Notes under the pieces: model-generated
Told to the model about the DNA's origin: nothing
The model's database searches: none
Seen by the model: only the letters and a program-made list of their open reading frames with translations
Made by a program: the position numbers and the translations under genes
Shown: positions 14,772 to 23,334 of the stretch, one piece after another
Layout of the letters: each line of letters begins with the position of its first letter
Numbering within the stretch: the stretch's first letter is position 1
Source of the DNA: JADJPL01 sp964607915
GTDB taxonomy: Bacteria > Bacteroidota > Bacteroidia > Chitinophagales > Saprospiraceae
Assembly (NCBI GenBank): GCA_964607915.1
Contig: CAZSMU010000024.1
Span: 1-34,916, forward strand
Length of the DNA: 34,916 nt
Direction: 5' to 3'

Positions 14772-17180
14772 TTATTCGACGACAATTTCGTCTACAAAAA
14801 GCCAGGCTTTGTGGCCAGCGCCCTGAGCGCCTTCGGGGATGACGCCGTAGTTGGGGATACGCACGCGCAGGTAGCGCCCCTTGGCATTGGCTAAAACAGC
14901 TATCGAGACGATTTTGCCGGAAGCGGCGTTAGCCGAGAGGCGGGTCGTCGTCTCCGGGCCAAACTGCCCGGGCGCCTCGGCGGTGCTGATCGCGATTTCC
15001 CGGGGAGGATAGATCCACTGACCGGGGCCGTTGAAGAAGCGGAAGGACAGCTTGCGCATGTCCACTGACTGCCCCATATCTATCACGGCTTCACAGTCGG
15101 TGCCCTCGAAGCCCAGCCACTCGGAATCGCCGTAGCGCTCGGTGCTGCCCTGTACGCCGTTGATCAGCGAGCCGGGCCCGGAGCCGCTGTACTGAGCGGC
15201 AGATGGGTTTTTGAGAGCGATGGTCTTCCCCGCTGCCCGGTGCATGCGGACGATGACACGAGCGCTGCGCCCTACCGGTTTTTCCCCGACGAAGGTCTTG
15301 CCGTAGTACGAGCCGTCTTTCAGAACGGGCACTTCATCTCCGGCCACGGGATCATAGTAGGTAGGCTCCATGTTATCCCCGTTGTAGCGAATTTCACCCT
15401 GCCGGGAAGCATTGGCCAATACGAGCCGTACGCCTTTGCCGTCGCCGGAGCGCACGGTGGCCTTGACATCGTAAAAGTGGTTGGCGACCTGTATGCCCTC
15501 GGCTTTGAGCCGCGGGAGATGCACCAGGAAGCGTCGGCAGAAGTCGTGGAAGTCCTTCCTGGCTTCCCCAGACCAGCCGGTCTCGGCCAGTGCCTGCAGA
15601 CGGGGGTAAGCCATGTATTCTACCTTATCACCGTCTTTGATGTACTCCGTCCAGAGGTTGCCCTGTACGCCGAGGATATACTTTGCTTCTTCTGCACTGA
15701 GGGCGGCGGGCACGGGGTTATAGCTATAGACCTGCTCCAGGGGCAGATAGCCTCCGATGGCCAGGGGCTCATCGGGGTGCAGGGCCTGGTAGTAATCCAG
15801 GTAGCAATGGGTAGTAGGCGTCATGATGACCTTGTGTTTTTGTTTGGCGGCTTCGATTCCCCCTTCTACGCCCCGCCAGGACATGACGGTGGCGTTGGGC
15901 GCCAGTCCGCCTTCCAGGATTTCGTCCCAGCCGATGATTTGCCGTCCGCGGGCATTGAGAAATTTCTCGATGCGGCGGATGAAGTAGCTCTGCAGTTCGT
16001 GTTCGTCTTTGAGGCCTTCGCGCGCGATGACTTCGCGGGCGGTCGGGCTCGTTTTCCACTGCGTTTTCGGGCATTCGTCGCCGCCGATATGGATATATTC
16101 GGATGGGAAGAGAGCCATTACCTCTGTCAGTACGTCTTCGAGGAACTTAAACGTCGTTTCGCTTGGGCAGAACACATCTTCAAAGACGCCCCATTTGGTA
16201 GCGACGTCAATGGGTTTGCCGGTGCAGCCGAGTTCCGGGTAAGCGGCTATGGCGGCCTGGGCATGGCCGGGCATTTCGATTTCCGGGATAACGGTTACGA
16301 AGCGTTCCCGGGCGTATTGCACGACCTCGCGGATTTCATCCTGTGTGTAGTATCCCCCGTATCGGGTTCCGTCGAATTGTTGGGGGGTGTCGTTGTAGTG
16401 TCCTACCAGTGTTTCCCAGCGGTAGGCGGCTACTTGTTGGAGTTTGGGGTATTTTTTAATTTCGATGCGCCAGCCCTGGTCTTCGGTGAGATGCCAATGG
16501 AAGCGGTTCATCTTGTAGCGCGCCAGGATGTCTATGTATTGTTTGATGAACGATACGGGGAAGAAGTGGCGCCCCACATCGAGATGGCCGCCCCGGTAGG
16601 CGAAGGCCGGGAAGTCGGAGATGGACGCTGCGGGGAGGGCGAGGCGGTTGTCGGCGGCGTCTGGGAAGAGCTGGATCAAGGTTTGCACGCCGTAGAACAC
16701 CCCTGCTCCGCTCCCTCCTTCGATAGAGACCCCGTTGGGGGTGATATCCAATCGGTAGGCTTCCGGGTTCGACAGGCCGGGCTGCAGGGACAGCAGGATG
16801 GTATTTTCTGCCTTTTTGCCTCCTTTTTGTACGGTCAGCGCCTTGCCCATGCGGGTCTGCAGGTAGGCATTGAGGTAGGCGGCGGCGGGAACGATCGACG
16901 AAACCGCGGCGCGAAGGCGGGATTCAAGGACACGGTGGAACATGGGACGACGGGAACGGGCTCGATCGGGGTAGGCGGCGGCGGGCGACAATTCGCTTTC
17001 GGCACCGGAGAGCCCTATCCGGGTTTCGGCGGAAAGCAGGAAGCTACCCTGTCTCATGGCGATTTGCTGTGGGATGGGAATGATGGCGGGCAGCGGGTCG
17101 GGTTGCTGTGCGCCGGCCGGGGGGAGGAAGCAGCTCATAAAACCGATTAGGGCGCAGAGCGCGATACATTTGTTCAGCAT
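14772..17180 (-). CDS. Beta-N-acetylhexosaminidase, glycoside hydrolase family 20
   Basis: An 802-residue exported enzyme that removes terminal GlcNAc/GalNAc from chitooligosaccharides or glycans by substrate-assisted catalysis. It has a signal peptide (MLNKCIALCALIGFMSCF, possibly a lipoprotein Cys) and a GH20b N-domain to about residue 180. A (beta/alpha)8 barrel follows from about AYRGGHLDVGRHFF, with catalytic Asp-Glu in HIGGDECPKTQW. A C-terminal discoidin/F5-8C-like carbohydrate-binding module starts near YSGSGPGSLINGVQG. There is no T9SS C-terminal sorting domain. A 32-residue Arg-rich in-frame insertion in the N-domain is bounded by a DNA direct repeat (16874-16889, 16970-16985). It sits between NagB and the transporter. 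Confidence 0.93.
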   Translation of the reverse strand: MLNKCIALCALIGFMSCFLPPAGAQQPDPLPAIIPIPQQIAMRQGSFLLSAETRIGLSGAESELSPAAAYPDRARSRRPMFHRVLESRLRAAVSSIVPAAAYLNAYLQTRMGKALTVQKGGKKAENTILLSLQPGLSNPEAYRLDITPNGVSIEGGSGAGVFYGVQTLIQLFPDAADNRLALPAASISDFPAFAYRGGHLDVGRHFFPVSFIKQYIDILARYKMNRFHWHLTEDQGWRIEIKKYPKLQQVAAYRWETLVGHYNDTPQQFDGTRYGGYYTQDEIREVVQYARERFVTVIPEIEMPGHAQAAIAAYPELGCTGKPIDVATKWGVFEDVFCPSETTFKFLEDVLTEVMALFPSEYIHIGGDECPKTQWKTSPTAREVIAREGLKDEHELQSYFIRRIEKFLNARGRQIIGWDEILEGGLAPNATVMSWRGVEGGIEAAKQKHKVIMTPTTHCYLDYYQALHPDEPLAIGGYLPLEQVYSYNPVPAALSAEEAKYILGVQGNLWTEYIKDGDKVEYMAYPRLQALAETGWSGEARKDFHDFCRRFLVHLPRLKAEGIQVANHFYDVKATVRSGDGKGVRLVLANASRQGEIRYNGDNMEPTYYDPVAGDEVPVLKDGSYYGKTFVGEKPVGRSARVIVRMHRAAGKTIALKNPSAAQYSGSGPGSLINGVQGSTERYGDSEWLGFEGTDCEAVIDMGQSVDMRKLSFRFFNGPGQWIYPPREIAISTAEAPGQFGPETTTRLSANAASGKIVSIAVLANAKGRYLRVRIPNYGVIPEGAQGAGHKAWLFVDEIVVE
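16874..16985. repeat. 16-bp direct repeat bounding an in-frame insertion in GH20
   Basis: GGTAGGCGGCGGCGGG occurs at 16874-16889 and again at 16970-16985, exactly 96 bp (32 codons) apart. Both encode PAAAY in the hexosaminidase. Removing one copy plus the 80 bases between them restores a normal GH20b N-domain. Confidence 0.7.
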
Positions 17181-17219
17181 GGGTAGAAAGATTTTTAGGC
17201 TTTTGGGGAGGGGAAATAT

Positions 17220-17278
17220 GCGAGGGGTCAAAAAGGCTGTTTTTTCCCTCCCCGCGGATTTCCCCTCGCAGAAAGTCT
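17220..17278 (-). repeat. Intergenic palindromic repeat, copy E
   Basis: GCGAGGGG (17220-17227) and CCCCTCGC (17262-17269) are a perfect inverted pair. Between them is the family core GGTCAAAAAGGCTG with a T-run. The outer arm GCAGAAAGTCT ends inside the stop codon of the nagB-type gene (17277-17279), so the repeat is the immediate 3' end of that gene and separates it from the hexosaminidase start. Confidence 0.65.
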
Positions 17279-19208
17279 ATTTGCCTATTGGTTGCCAGGA
17301 AAACTTCCAGCGCCGGAACGCTTCGATTGCTTCGTATTCTGCGAGGCCCAGGCTCCGGTAGGTGAGGGCGGTACCGCGGTTGCGGTCCTCTGCGCGTTGC
17401 CAGAACTCGCGTTCGTCGTTTCCGGGGAATGGGGGCCGATCCTTTTGGGACTGGTGCATAAAGATGGCTCGGCGCTTTTTGAGCACCTGTTCCGGGCTGA
17501 TGGGCACAGCCATTTCGATTTCGTCTATAGCCCATTCGTGCCAGGCGCCGCGATAGAGCCAGAGCCAGCAATCTTTGGTCCAGGGTTGTTCTTTGAGGCC
17601 CTCGAAGGCAGCGAAGATGGCATCGAGGCATACCCGGTGGGTACCATGCGGGTCGGCGAGGTCGCCGGCAGCGAAGACCTGATGGGGTTTTATCTTCTCC
17701 ATCAGGTTGGCGATGATGCTGATATCTTCCTGTCCGACGGGATTTTTGCGGGTGCGGCCGGTTTCGTAGAACGGCATATCGAGGAAGTGAATGTGGGTAT
17801 CGTCGAGCCCGCAAAAGCGGGCACCGGCGCGGGCTTCCCCTCGCCGGATCAAGCCTTTGATGGTGCGTATTTCGGGCAGGTCCACCTGATTGGCTTTTTT
17901 GTTCTGCAGGAATTTGATGAGTTTGAGGCGTTTTTTCTCAGCTTCCGGCTGTTCGTTTTCCCGTTCCGCGAATTCCTGGAAGAATTCGAGGTAGCGGAGG
18001 GCGTCGTGGTCATGTACGGCGACGTTGCCGGAGGTTTGGTAGGCGACGTGTACTTCGTGGCCTTGCTCGACGAGGCGCAGGAAGGTGCCGCCCATGGAGA
18101 TGACGTCGTCGTCGGGATGCGGACTAAAGAGGATGACCCGTTTTTTGCCCGGTTTGGCGCGTTCGGGGCGGGTGCTGTCGTCTGCATTTGGTTTTCCGCC
18201 CGGCCAGCCGCTGATCGTGCGTTGCAGGCGGTTGAAGATGCGGATATTGAGTTCGTAGGCCGAGGCGTGTTCCACGACGAGGTCCGACAGGCCGTGCTCG
18301 TTGTAGTCTTCGTTAGTGAGTTTTAGGATAGGCTTCCCGACGGTCAGGGAGAGCCAGATAACGGCTTTGCAGATGAGGTCGTCATCCCAGTTACAGAGTC
18401 CGATCAGCCAGGGGGCATTGAAGCGGGTCAGTTTTTCTGCGGCGGCGTAGTCGAGATAAACTTTGGCGTTGGGGTGGCTTTGCAGGTAGCTGGCCGGCAA
18501 GGTGGGGATGACCGGGCCTTCGATAGCCCTTTGCACGACTTCTGCCTTGTGCTGGCCCCAGGCCATGAGGTAGATACATTTGGCCTTCAGGATGGTTTTG
18601 ATGCCCATGGTGATGGCGCGGTAGGGCACTTCCTCTTCGGAAGGAAAATCCTTGAGGGCATCCTGTCGGGTCATGGCGTCGAGGCGCACCAGTCGGGTCG
18701 TTGAGGTTTCAAAAGAACCGGGCTCGTTGAATCCGATGTGTCCGGTGCGGCCAATGCCTAAGATTTGGATGTCTATGCCGCCGGCCTGGGCGATTTTTTT
18801 CTCATAGGCAGAGCAGAACGCTTCCACCTGTTCCAGCGGCAGTCGGCCGTCGGGGATATGGATGTTTTCGGGTTTGATGTCCACATGGTCGAAGAGCCAC
18901 TCTTTCATGAAGCGCACATAGCTTTGGGGTGCATCGGGCTGCATCGGGTAGTACTCATCGAGGTTGAAGGTGACGACGTTGTGCAGGCTGAGGCCTTCCT
19001 CGCGGTGCATGCGCACCAGCTCCTGGTAGATCAGGATAGGAGAAGAGCCCGTGGCCAGGCCCAGCACGATCTGTTCCCCGTCCTGTTGTTTTTGGCGGAT
19101 GGCCAGTGCGATGCTTTGGGCGATGTGTCGAGAGCCCTCCCGGGCGTCCTGCCATACCTTGGTAGGTATTTTTTCCAGCGATTTGAATTGATAGCGCAAA
19201 TGTTCCAT
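17277..19208 (-). CDS. nagB: Glucosamine-6-phosphate deaminase fused to PIG-L/LmbE-type deacetylase domain
   Basis: A 643-residue two-domain cytosolic protein. Residues 1-270 are NagB-like: LGLATGSSPILIYQELV (49-65), FNLDEYYPM with Asp84 at the proton-acceptor position, and GIGRTGHIGFNEPGS (151-165) with His157 and Glu162. The residue matching E. coli ring-opening Asp141 is Thr155. Residues 355-560 form a PIG-L/LmbE zinc-hydrolase domain: HPDDD (364-368), then GDLADPHGTH (515-524). The deaminase converts GlcN-6-P to fructose-6-P and ammonia. A deacetylase domain on the same chain could make GlcN-6-P from GlcNAc-6-P, which would explain the fusion, but that is inference. Such long NagB proteins occur across Bacteroidota. 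It is first in the GlcNAc cluster, with a promoter-like site upstream. Confidence 0.9.
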   Translation of the reverse strand: MEHLRYQFKSLEKIPTKVWQDAREGSRHIAQSIALAIRQKQQDGEQIVLGLATGSSPILIYQELVRMHREEGLSLHNVVTFNLDEYYPMQPDAPQSYVRFMKEWLFDHVDIKPENIHIPDGRLPLEQVEAFCSAYEKKIAQAGGIDIQILGIGRTGHIGFNEPGSFETSTTRLVRLDAMTRQDALKDFPSEEEVPYRAITMGIKTILKAKCIYLMAWGQHKAEVVQRAIEGPVIPTLPASYLQSHPNAKVYLDYAAAEKLTRFNAPWLIGLCNWDDDLICKAVIWLSLTVGKPILKLTNEDYNEHGLSDLVVEHASAYELNIRIFNRLQRTISGWPGGKPNADDSTRPERAKPGKKRVILFSPHPDDDVISMGGTFLRLVEQGHEVHVAYQTSGNVAVHDHDALRYLEFFQEFAERENEQPEAEKKRLKLIKFLQNKKANQVDLPEIRTIKGLIRRGEARAGARFCGLDDTHIHFLDMPFYETGRTRKNPVGQEDISIIANLMEKIKPHQVFAAGDLADPHGTHRVCLDAIFAAFEGLKEQPWTKDCWLWLYRGAWHEWAIDEIEMAVPISPEQVLKKRRAIFMHQSQKDRPPFPGNDEREFWQRAEDRNRGTALTYRSLGLAEYEAIEAFRRWKFSWQPIGK

Positions 19209-19312
19209 AATAGACGGTATATATGTTTGGCGTTTTTGTATATATCTCGCAAGAGAGCCCGTTCTGTCCTGACCACCTCAAAACGCGGGGTTTATGCACC
19301 GAACTGCGGGGG

Positions 19313-19347
19313 CAAAGATAGCAAAACACCGCAAGTTTATGCTCAAA
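19313..19347 (-). promoter_or_regulatory. Probable promoter of the nagB-hexosaminidase-transporter operon
   Basis: On the minus strand TTTG (19347-19344) is followed by 23 bases and TATCTTTG (19320-19313), an exact -7 match with a spacer at the long end of the accepted range. It lies about 105 bases before the nagB start. Confidence 0.5.
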
Positions 19348-19372
19348 AAGTAGCAAGAGTAAGCGGGTCCGG

Positions 19373-20452
19373 CTACCACCCCAGCGACAGCGAGACGATA
19401 TGGGAGTAGGTATTCTGGTCTGCTGCGAGGTCTGTGAATGCGTAGTCTATGCGCAGCCCTCCGAAGCGGAAGCCCACGCCTATGGATGGGCGGGGTGAGT
19501 AGTACGTCTTCCCGCCAAAATCCGTTTCGCGTTGGAACTGGTTCACCCCGCCGCGGAGGAAGAGCAGTTTGCGGAGGTCGGCTTCTATGCCAAAAGCGGG
19601 GTCTATGCTGAACACGTCTCCCGACAGCAGCGTGTTGCGTTTGCCGTCGGTGGTGAGGTGCGCGCTTATCTCCGGTGCGAGGCCCAGCTTCGAGGACAGG
19701 GCGAAGCGCTTATACGCGCCCAGCAGCACCTGCGGCCGGGTGAGTTCTATGCTGTTGATGGGGATTTCGTTATTGCTCAGCTGCAGGACTTCCTTTTCGG
19801 CCTCCGTGAAGCGGAAAGACCAGGCGTTGAAGGTGTTGGTGAGGTCGCGGACGAGCGCGCCAAAGCGCCAGTTGTTCCGGATGTACTGGGCACCCAGATC
19901 CAGGCCAAAGCCCCAGGAGTTGGCGAAGGGGCCTATGCGGCGGTGGATGATTTTGGCGTTTCCCCCTACCAGCCACTGTCCTCTCGGGCGCTGCAGTACA
20001 CGCGCGTGGCTCAGGACGAGCGCGTAATCCGCAGCGGAGAACTCGCGGATGTTTTCAAAATTTACGGTCCCGTCGCTTTCGTACAGCGATAAGGTATTTG
20101 GGATTTCGTCTATCCCGAAGCGGATGAGGGAGATGCCCAGCACCCTGCCCTCTTGCGCCATGGGAAGGGCTGCTGCCAGGTAGTCGAACTTGCCTACCCC
20201 GGCAAACCATTCTGCATGCATAGCGCCCATCTGTACTTTTCCGGCGTGTTCCGGATCGGCGAGGCCGGCGGGATTCCAGACGCCGGCGGTCACGTCGGCA
20301 CCGGAGGCAATCACGGCGTTGCCCATCGCCTGGGCCCGGGCGCCGACGCCGATAGCCAGAAATTCGTTGCTGTACTTCTGGGCCTCCAGCCCGGGGAGGG
20401 CAACAAAGGCGAGGGCTATTGTGCATAAGCCTGATAATCGGGAGGCATTCAT
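19373..20452 (-). CDS. PorV/PorQ family outer-membrane protein
   Basis: A 359-residue protein with a signal peptide (ending near LPGLEAQ) followed by KYSNEFLAIGVGARAQAMGNA and SGADVTAGVWNPAGLA. This is the signature of the PorV/PorQ (UPF0164) beta-barrels related to FadL, and the C-terminus ends in alternating beta strands and an aromatic residue (SHIVSLSLGW). PorV and PorQ serve type IX secretion in this phylum, but many paralogues exist and the match here does not prove a T9SS role. The start at 20452 overlaps the stop of the YihY gene by 4 bp, which fixes the start and indicates translational coupling. Confidence 0.85.
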   Translation of the reverse strand: MNASRLSGLCTIALAFVALPGLEAQKYSNEFLAIGVGARAQAMGNAVIASGADVTAGVWNPAGLADPEHAGKVQMGAMHAEWFAGVGKFDYLAAALPMAQEGRVLGISLIRFGIDEIPNTLSLYESDGTVNFENIREFSAADYALVLSHARVLQRPRGQWLVGGNAKIIHRRIGPFANSWGFGLDLGAQYIRNNWRFGALVRDLTNTFNAWSFRFTEAEKEVLQLSNNEIPINSIELTRPQVLLGAYKRFALSSKLGLAPEISAHLTTDGKRNTLLSGDVFSIDPAFGIEADLRKLLFLRGGVNQFQRETDFGGKTYYSPRPSIGVGFRFGGLRIDYAFTDLAADQNTYSHIVSLSLGW

Positions 20453-21447
20453 GGCAGTTTCTTTTCTTCAAAAATGGCTTGTCGCTGATCGCGGTTGACC
20501 GCAATACTCGCATTCAACTCAAACCCGATGAGCAGGGCTATCGCGTTGATCTGCACCCATAGCATGAGAATGATGATAGTACCCAGAGAACCATACAGTT
20601 GGTTGTATGTATTGAAACGGTTGACGTAATAGGAAAACACCAGGGAGGCCAGGATGCTGAAAACCGTGGCCACCGTCGCCCCCGGCGTGAATATTTTGAA
20701 CCGCTTGCGCGTGGAGATGCCGTACTTGTAAATCGTACCGATGGAAAAATAAAAGAGCCACAGGATGGTGACCCAGCGCAGCGCATTCAGCAATAGCGCG
20801 CTGAGCGCATCGAGTTTTACCCATTCGAAAAAAAAGCCCAGCAGAAAATCCCCTAGGATGATGAAGACCACCGAGGCGATCAGCAGCAGCCCCAACAGGA
20901 AGGTGAGCAGGATGGCAATGCCCCGCTTTTCAAACCCGGTGCGCCGCACAAAGGTGAGCGGATACGACTTGTCGAAGCCCTGCATCAACGACAACATTCC
21001 ATTGGAAGCGAAGTAGATGGACATGAGAAAGCCCAGCGACAACAGCCCTACCCGGGGGTTATTGGTGATATCGGCCACAAACTCGAACAGGCGCTGGCCC
21101 GCCCCCCCCGGCAGCAAGCGCTGGATCTGGACCTGCAGGAAAAGGTCGAAGTGCTCGCCTTCCGGCAGGTAGCGCAAAAAGGCCCGCTTCAGGTAGGGCA
21201 ACAGGGTGAACAGAACCATCAGGGAGGGAAAGATGGACAGAAAGAAGCTGAATGCCACCGCATCGGCGCGGATGAACAAATCAAACTGCCGCAACTCCCG
21301 CACGACGAACGATACGACGTTGTAAACCGGCACCTTGAAAAAGCCGGGCAGCGAATGCCGCTTTGCCCATACCAGCAGCAAGCGCATCGGCCGGCTACGC
21401 CAAAGGCGGGCTTCCAGGTACTGCAGGTTAATCCAGCGCTGCTTCAT
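20449..21447 (-). CDS. YihY/virulence factor BrkB family membrane protein
   Basis: A 332-residue inner-membrane protein with about six helices. The family signatures are visible: RADAVAFSFFLSIFPSLMVL near the first helix, ASNGMLSLMQGFDKSYPL in the middle, and LYGSLGTIIILMLWVQINAI plus LIGFELNA near the end. The family was once annotated as ribonuclease BN, which is incorrect, and its physiological role is uncertain. The start MKQRWINLQYLEARLW overlaps the thioesterase gene by 20 bases, and the end overlaps the PorV/PorQ-like gene, so the three are probably one transcript. Confidence 0.9.
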   Translation of the reverse strand: MKQRWINLQYLEARLWRSRPMRLLLVWAKRHSLPGFFKVPVYNVVSFVVRELRQFDLFIRADAVAFSFFLSIFPSLMVLFTLLPYLKRAFLRYLPEGEHFDLFLQVQIQRLLPGGAGQRLFEFVADITNNPRVGLLSLGFLMSIYFASNGMLSLMQGFDKSYPLTFVRRTGFEKRGIAILLTFLLGLLLIASVVFIILGDFLLGFFFEWVKLDALSALLLNALRWVTILWLFYFSIGTIYKYGISTRKRFKIFTPGATVATVFSILASLVFSYYVNRFNTYNQLYGSLGTIIILMLWVQINAIALLIGFELNASIAVNRDQRQAIFEEKKLP

Positions 21448-21856
21448 CCTCGAAATAGGGCCTTAATCGCTCTAAAAGAAAATCCGGTGCCGGCACGGTC
21501 TTCTGCGTGGCTTTTTCTACAAAGCACAGACGCACACGCCCGGCATTGACCAATTTCCGCTGTTCGTTGCGGATTTCGACATGAAAAACGATGAACTGCC
21601 CCGGCAACTTGCGCAGCTCGGTTTGGATACTCAACAATTCGTCGTAGCGGGCCGGGCGCACATAGCGCATCTCGAGGTGCAACACCGGCATGAAAACGCC
21701 GTGTTCCTCCTCCATGGCTTTATAGGTGAGCCCCAGGGAGCGCAGCATCTCTACGCGCCCGATTTCGTAGTACTGCGCGTAGTTGCCGTAGTACAGGTAG
21801 CCCATCTGGTCGGTTTCCCCATAGCGCACCCGCTTGGGGTATTGGTGTAAGTACAT
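21428..21856 (-). CDS. Acyl-CoA thioesterase, 4HBT (YbgC/FadM) type
   Basis: A 142-residue hot-dog-fold enzyme that hydrolyses acyl-CoA thioesters. VRYGETDQMGYLYYGNYAQY contains the catalytic Asp in the D-x-M-G-x-x-Y-Y-x-x-Y pattern of the 4HBT family, followed by the long central helix (IGRVEMLRSLGLTYKAMEEE). The C-terminal strands include FIVFHVEIRNEQRKLVNAGRVRLCFV. The ATG at 21854-21856 (MYLHQYPKRVRYGE) was chosen as the normal family start; the frame continues to 21898. The substrate range cannot be deduced. It lies 45 bases downstream of the deiminase gene and overlaps the YihY gene. Confidence 0.9.
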   Translation of the reverse strand: MYLHQYPKRVRYGETDQMGYLYYGNYAQYYEIGRVEMLRSLGLTYKAMEEEHGVFMPVLHLEMRYVRPARYDELLSIQTELRKLPGQFIVFHVEIRNEQRKLVNAGRVRLCFVEKATQKTVPAPDFLLERLRPYFEDEAALD

Positions 21857-21901
21857 TGCTTCGCAACAAGTTTTGTGCAAAATAACGCTTTTATCCACAA
21901 G

Positions 21902-23167
21902 TCATGCCTGCGTTCTCCAAATTGGGCAGCTCATGCAGTGCGAGCCACCCCGGGCCCGCGACAGTTCCCCGGAAGGCAGGGTGATGATGGTCTGTTCCAC
22001 TTGTTCGGGCCGGATGACCCCTTTGTCCAGGGCCGTCAGTAGATCCAGGGCGTGGGTGATTTGATACCCCGACTCCCGGAAAGCCTCTTCCGTTTTGGGG
22101 TTGCGGTCGTAGGTCAGGGCCACCCCGGGTTTGATGGTCAGCAGGTTACAGCCGTCGGTCCACTGCTCCCGCTCCTGATAAGGAGAAATGCCTTTACCGC
22201 TGTAGATGAACTCCATGTCCGGGTTGATTTCCTCCTGGAAAAAGGTCTTCACCGAAGCGTAGTGCTGTACGGTGCCGTTTTTGCGCAGCACTTCCACGGT
22301 GGAGCTGATACCGTCCACCACGAGCGGCTTGTAGCACACCAGGTGATTGCGATCCACCTGGGTGAAAATGGTGTCTATATGCATGAAGGAGCGGTCGCTG
22401 GGGATGTTGACCTGAACGACCTGGCTGACCACGTCCTGCTCGAACAGGGCTTTGGTCAGCGACTGGATGCCGTGCCGGGACGAGCGCTCGCTACACCCGA
22501 TGAGCAGGTAATCGGGGTGGATCATCATCATATCTCCCCCCTCTACGGATACGTGTTCGCCGCGGCGGGAAGGTGGGAAACGGTCGGTATCGTTCATATT
22601 GATCAGCCGTTTGTGCTGTTGGAGTTCTGTAAAACGGGGGTGGGTGGAAAAAATGAACTGACTCAGATAGTTCTCCCGGTACCGCGCTTCTTTGGCCGCT
22701 TTGGTGATAATGACATGCTGGTTGACCGTCACAGCTATGTCCCGCGTAAAGATGAAGTTGGGGATGGGGTCGAAAAACACGTAATCTTCCGGCTCGAAGT
22801 CGCCTTCGATGAGTACCCCGGCCAGGGCGGCGTTGGGCAGCGCTTCGAGAAAGCGGCGGGCCGATTGGGGCAGTTCTTCGTAATCACAAATCTGCTCGAT
22901 CAGCTCGATGCGGCGCCTGGGGTCAGCGTCCAGGGCTTCGCGCAAAAGGTCCGATACATCCAGTACGTTTTCAGCGCCTAAAAAAGCCGATAATACACGG
23001 GTGAACACCCGGTGTTCCTCCTGCATTTGCGGCAGATAGACGATATCGTCGAACAAAAGCTCATCGGAGTGCTTGGGGGAAATGCGGGAGATGCCTTTGT
23101 CCGGGCAGTGTACGATGACCTGCCGAAGGGGTGCGATCTCCGAAGAGACGTGTACGGGAAATTCCAT
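21902..23167 (-). CDS. Arginine deiminase family protein
   Basis: A 421-residue amidinotransferase/pentein-fold enzyme, most like arginine deiminase, which hydrolyses L-arginine to citrulline and ammonia. FIFTRDIAVTVN contains the conserved FTRD, SVEGGDMMMI the catalytic-acid loop, and RSFMHIDTIFTQVDR the catalytic His. The C-terminal RARGGSHCMSCPIWR places the nucleophile at Cys411. No ornithine carbamoyltransferase, carbamate kinase or arginine/ornithine antiporter lies nearby, so a full ADI energy pathway is not shown; a role in arginine or nitrogen metabolism is more likely. The start at 23167 gives the standard N-terminus (VSSEIAPLRQVIVHCP). Confidence 0.88.
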   Translation of the reverse strand: MEFPVHVSSEIAPLRQVIVHCPDKGISRISPKHSDELLFDDIVYLPQMQEEHRVFTRVLSAFLGAENVLDVSDLLREALDADPRRRIELIEQICDYEELPQSARRFLEALPNAALAGVLIEGDFEPEDYVFFDPIPNFIFTRDIAVTVNQHVIITKAAKEARYRENYLSQFIFSTHPRFTELQQHKRLINMNDTDRFPPSRRGEHVSVEGGDMMMIHPDYLLIGCSERSSRHGIQSLTKALFEQDVVSQVVQVNIPSDRSFMHIDTIFTQVDRNHLVCYKPLVVDGISSTVEVLRKNGTVQHYASVKTFFQEEINPDMEFIYSGKGISPYQEREQWTDGCNLLTIKPGVALTYDRNPKTEEAFRESGYQITHALDLLTALDKGVIRPEQVEQTIITLPSGELSRARGGSHCMSCPIWRTQA

Positions 23168-23305
23168 GGCTCGAATTTTTCCGCAATATCGCCAATATCG
23201 GCTTATCCCGCCCCGTTAAATCGGAATGGAGCGCATTTTTAGGGCATTCGACGATTAAACGGTTTTTTTTGCCCAAACGGCCGGCGAGTACTCCCTCTTA
23301 ATCCG

Positions 23306-23313
23306 TATTTTTG
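23306..23313 (+). promoter_or_regulatory. Possible -7 promoter box (TATTTTTG)
   Basis: TATTTTTG matches TAnnTTTG 21 bases before the ATG of the plus-strand gene at 23335. The nearest TTTG upstream (23268-23271) is too far for a normal -33 element, so the call is weak. Confidence 0.35.
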
Positions 23314-23334
23314 CCTCCAAATCGAAAAAGACAC

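Noticed and set aside
15240..17150. 636-codon plus-strand open frame opposite the GH20 gene
   Set aside because: It is an antisense shadow caused by high GC and codon bias; the translation has no family features while the minus strand encodes a full GH20 enzyme.
21902..23167. Arginine deiminase pathway (arcABC) operon for energy generation
   Set aside because: Only the deiminase is present; no carbamate kinase, ornithine carbamoyltransferase or antiporter lies nearby.
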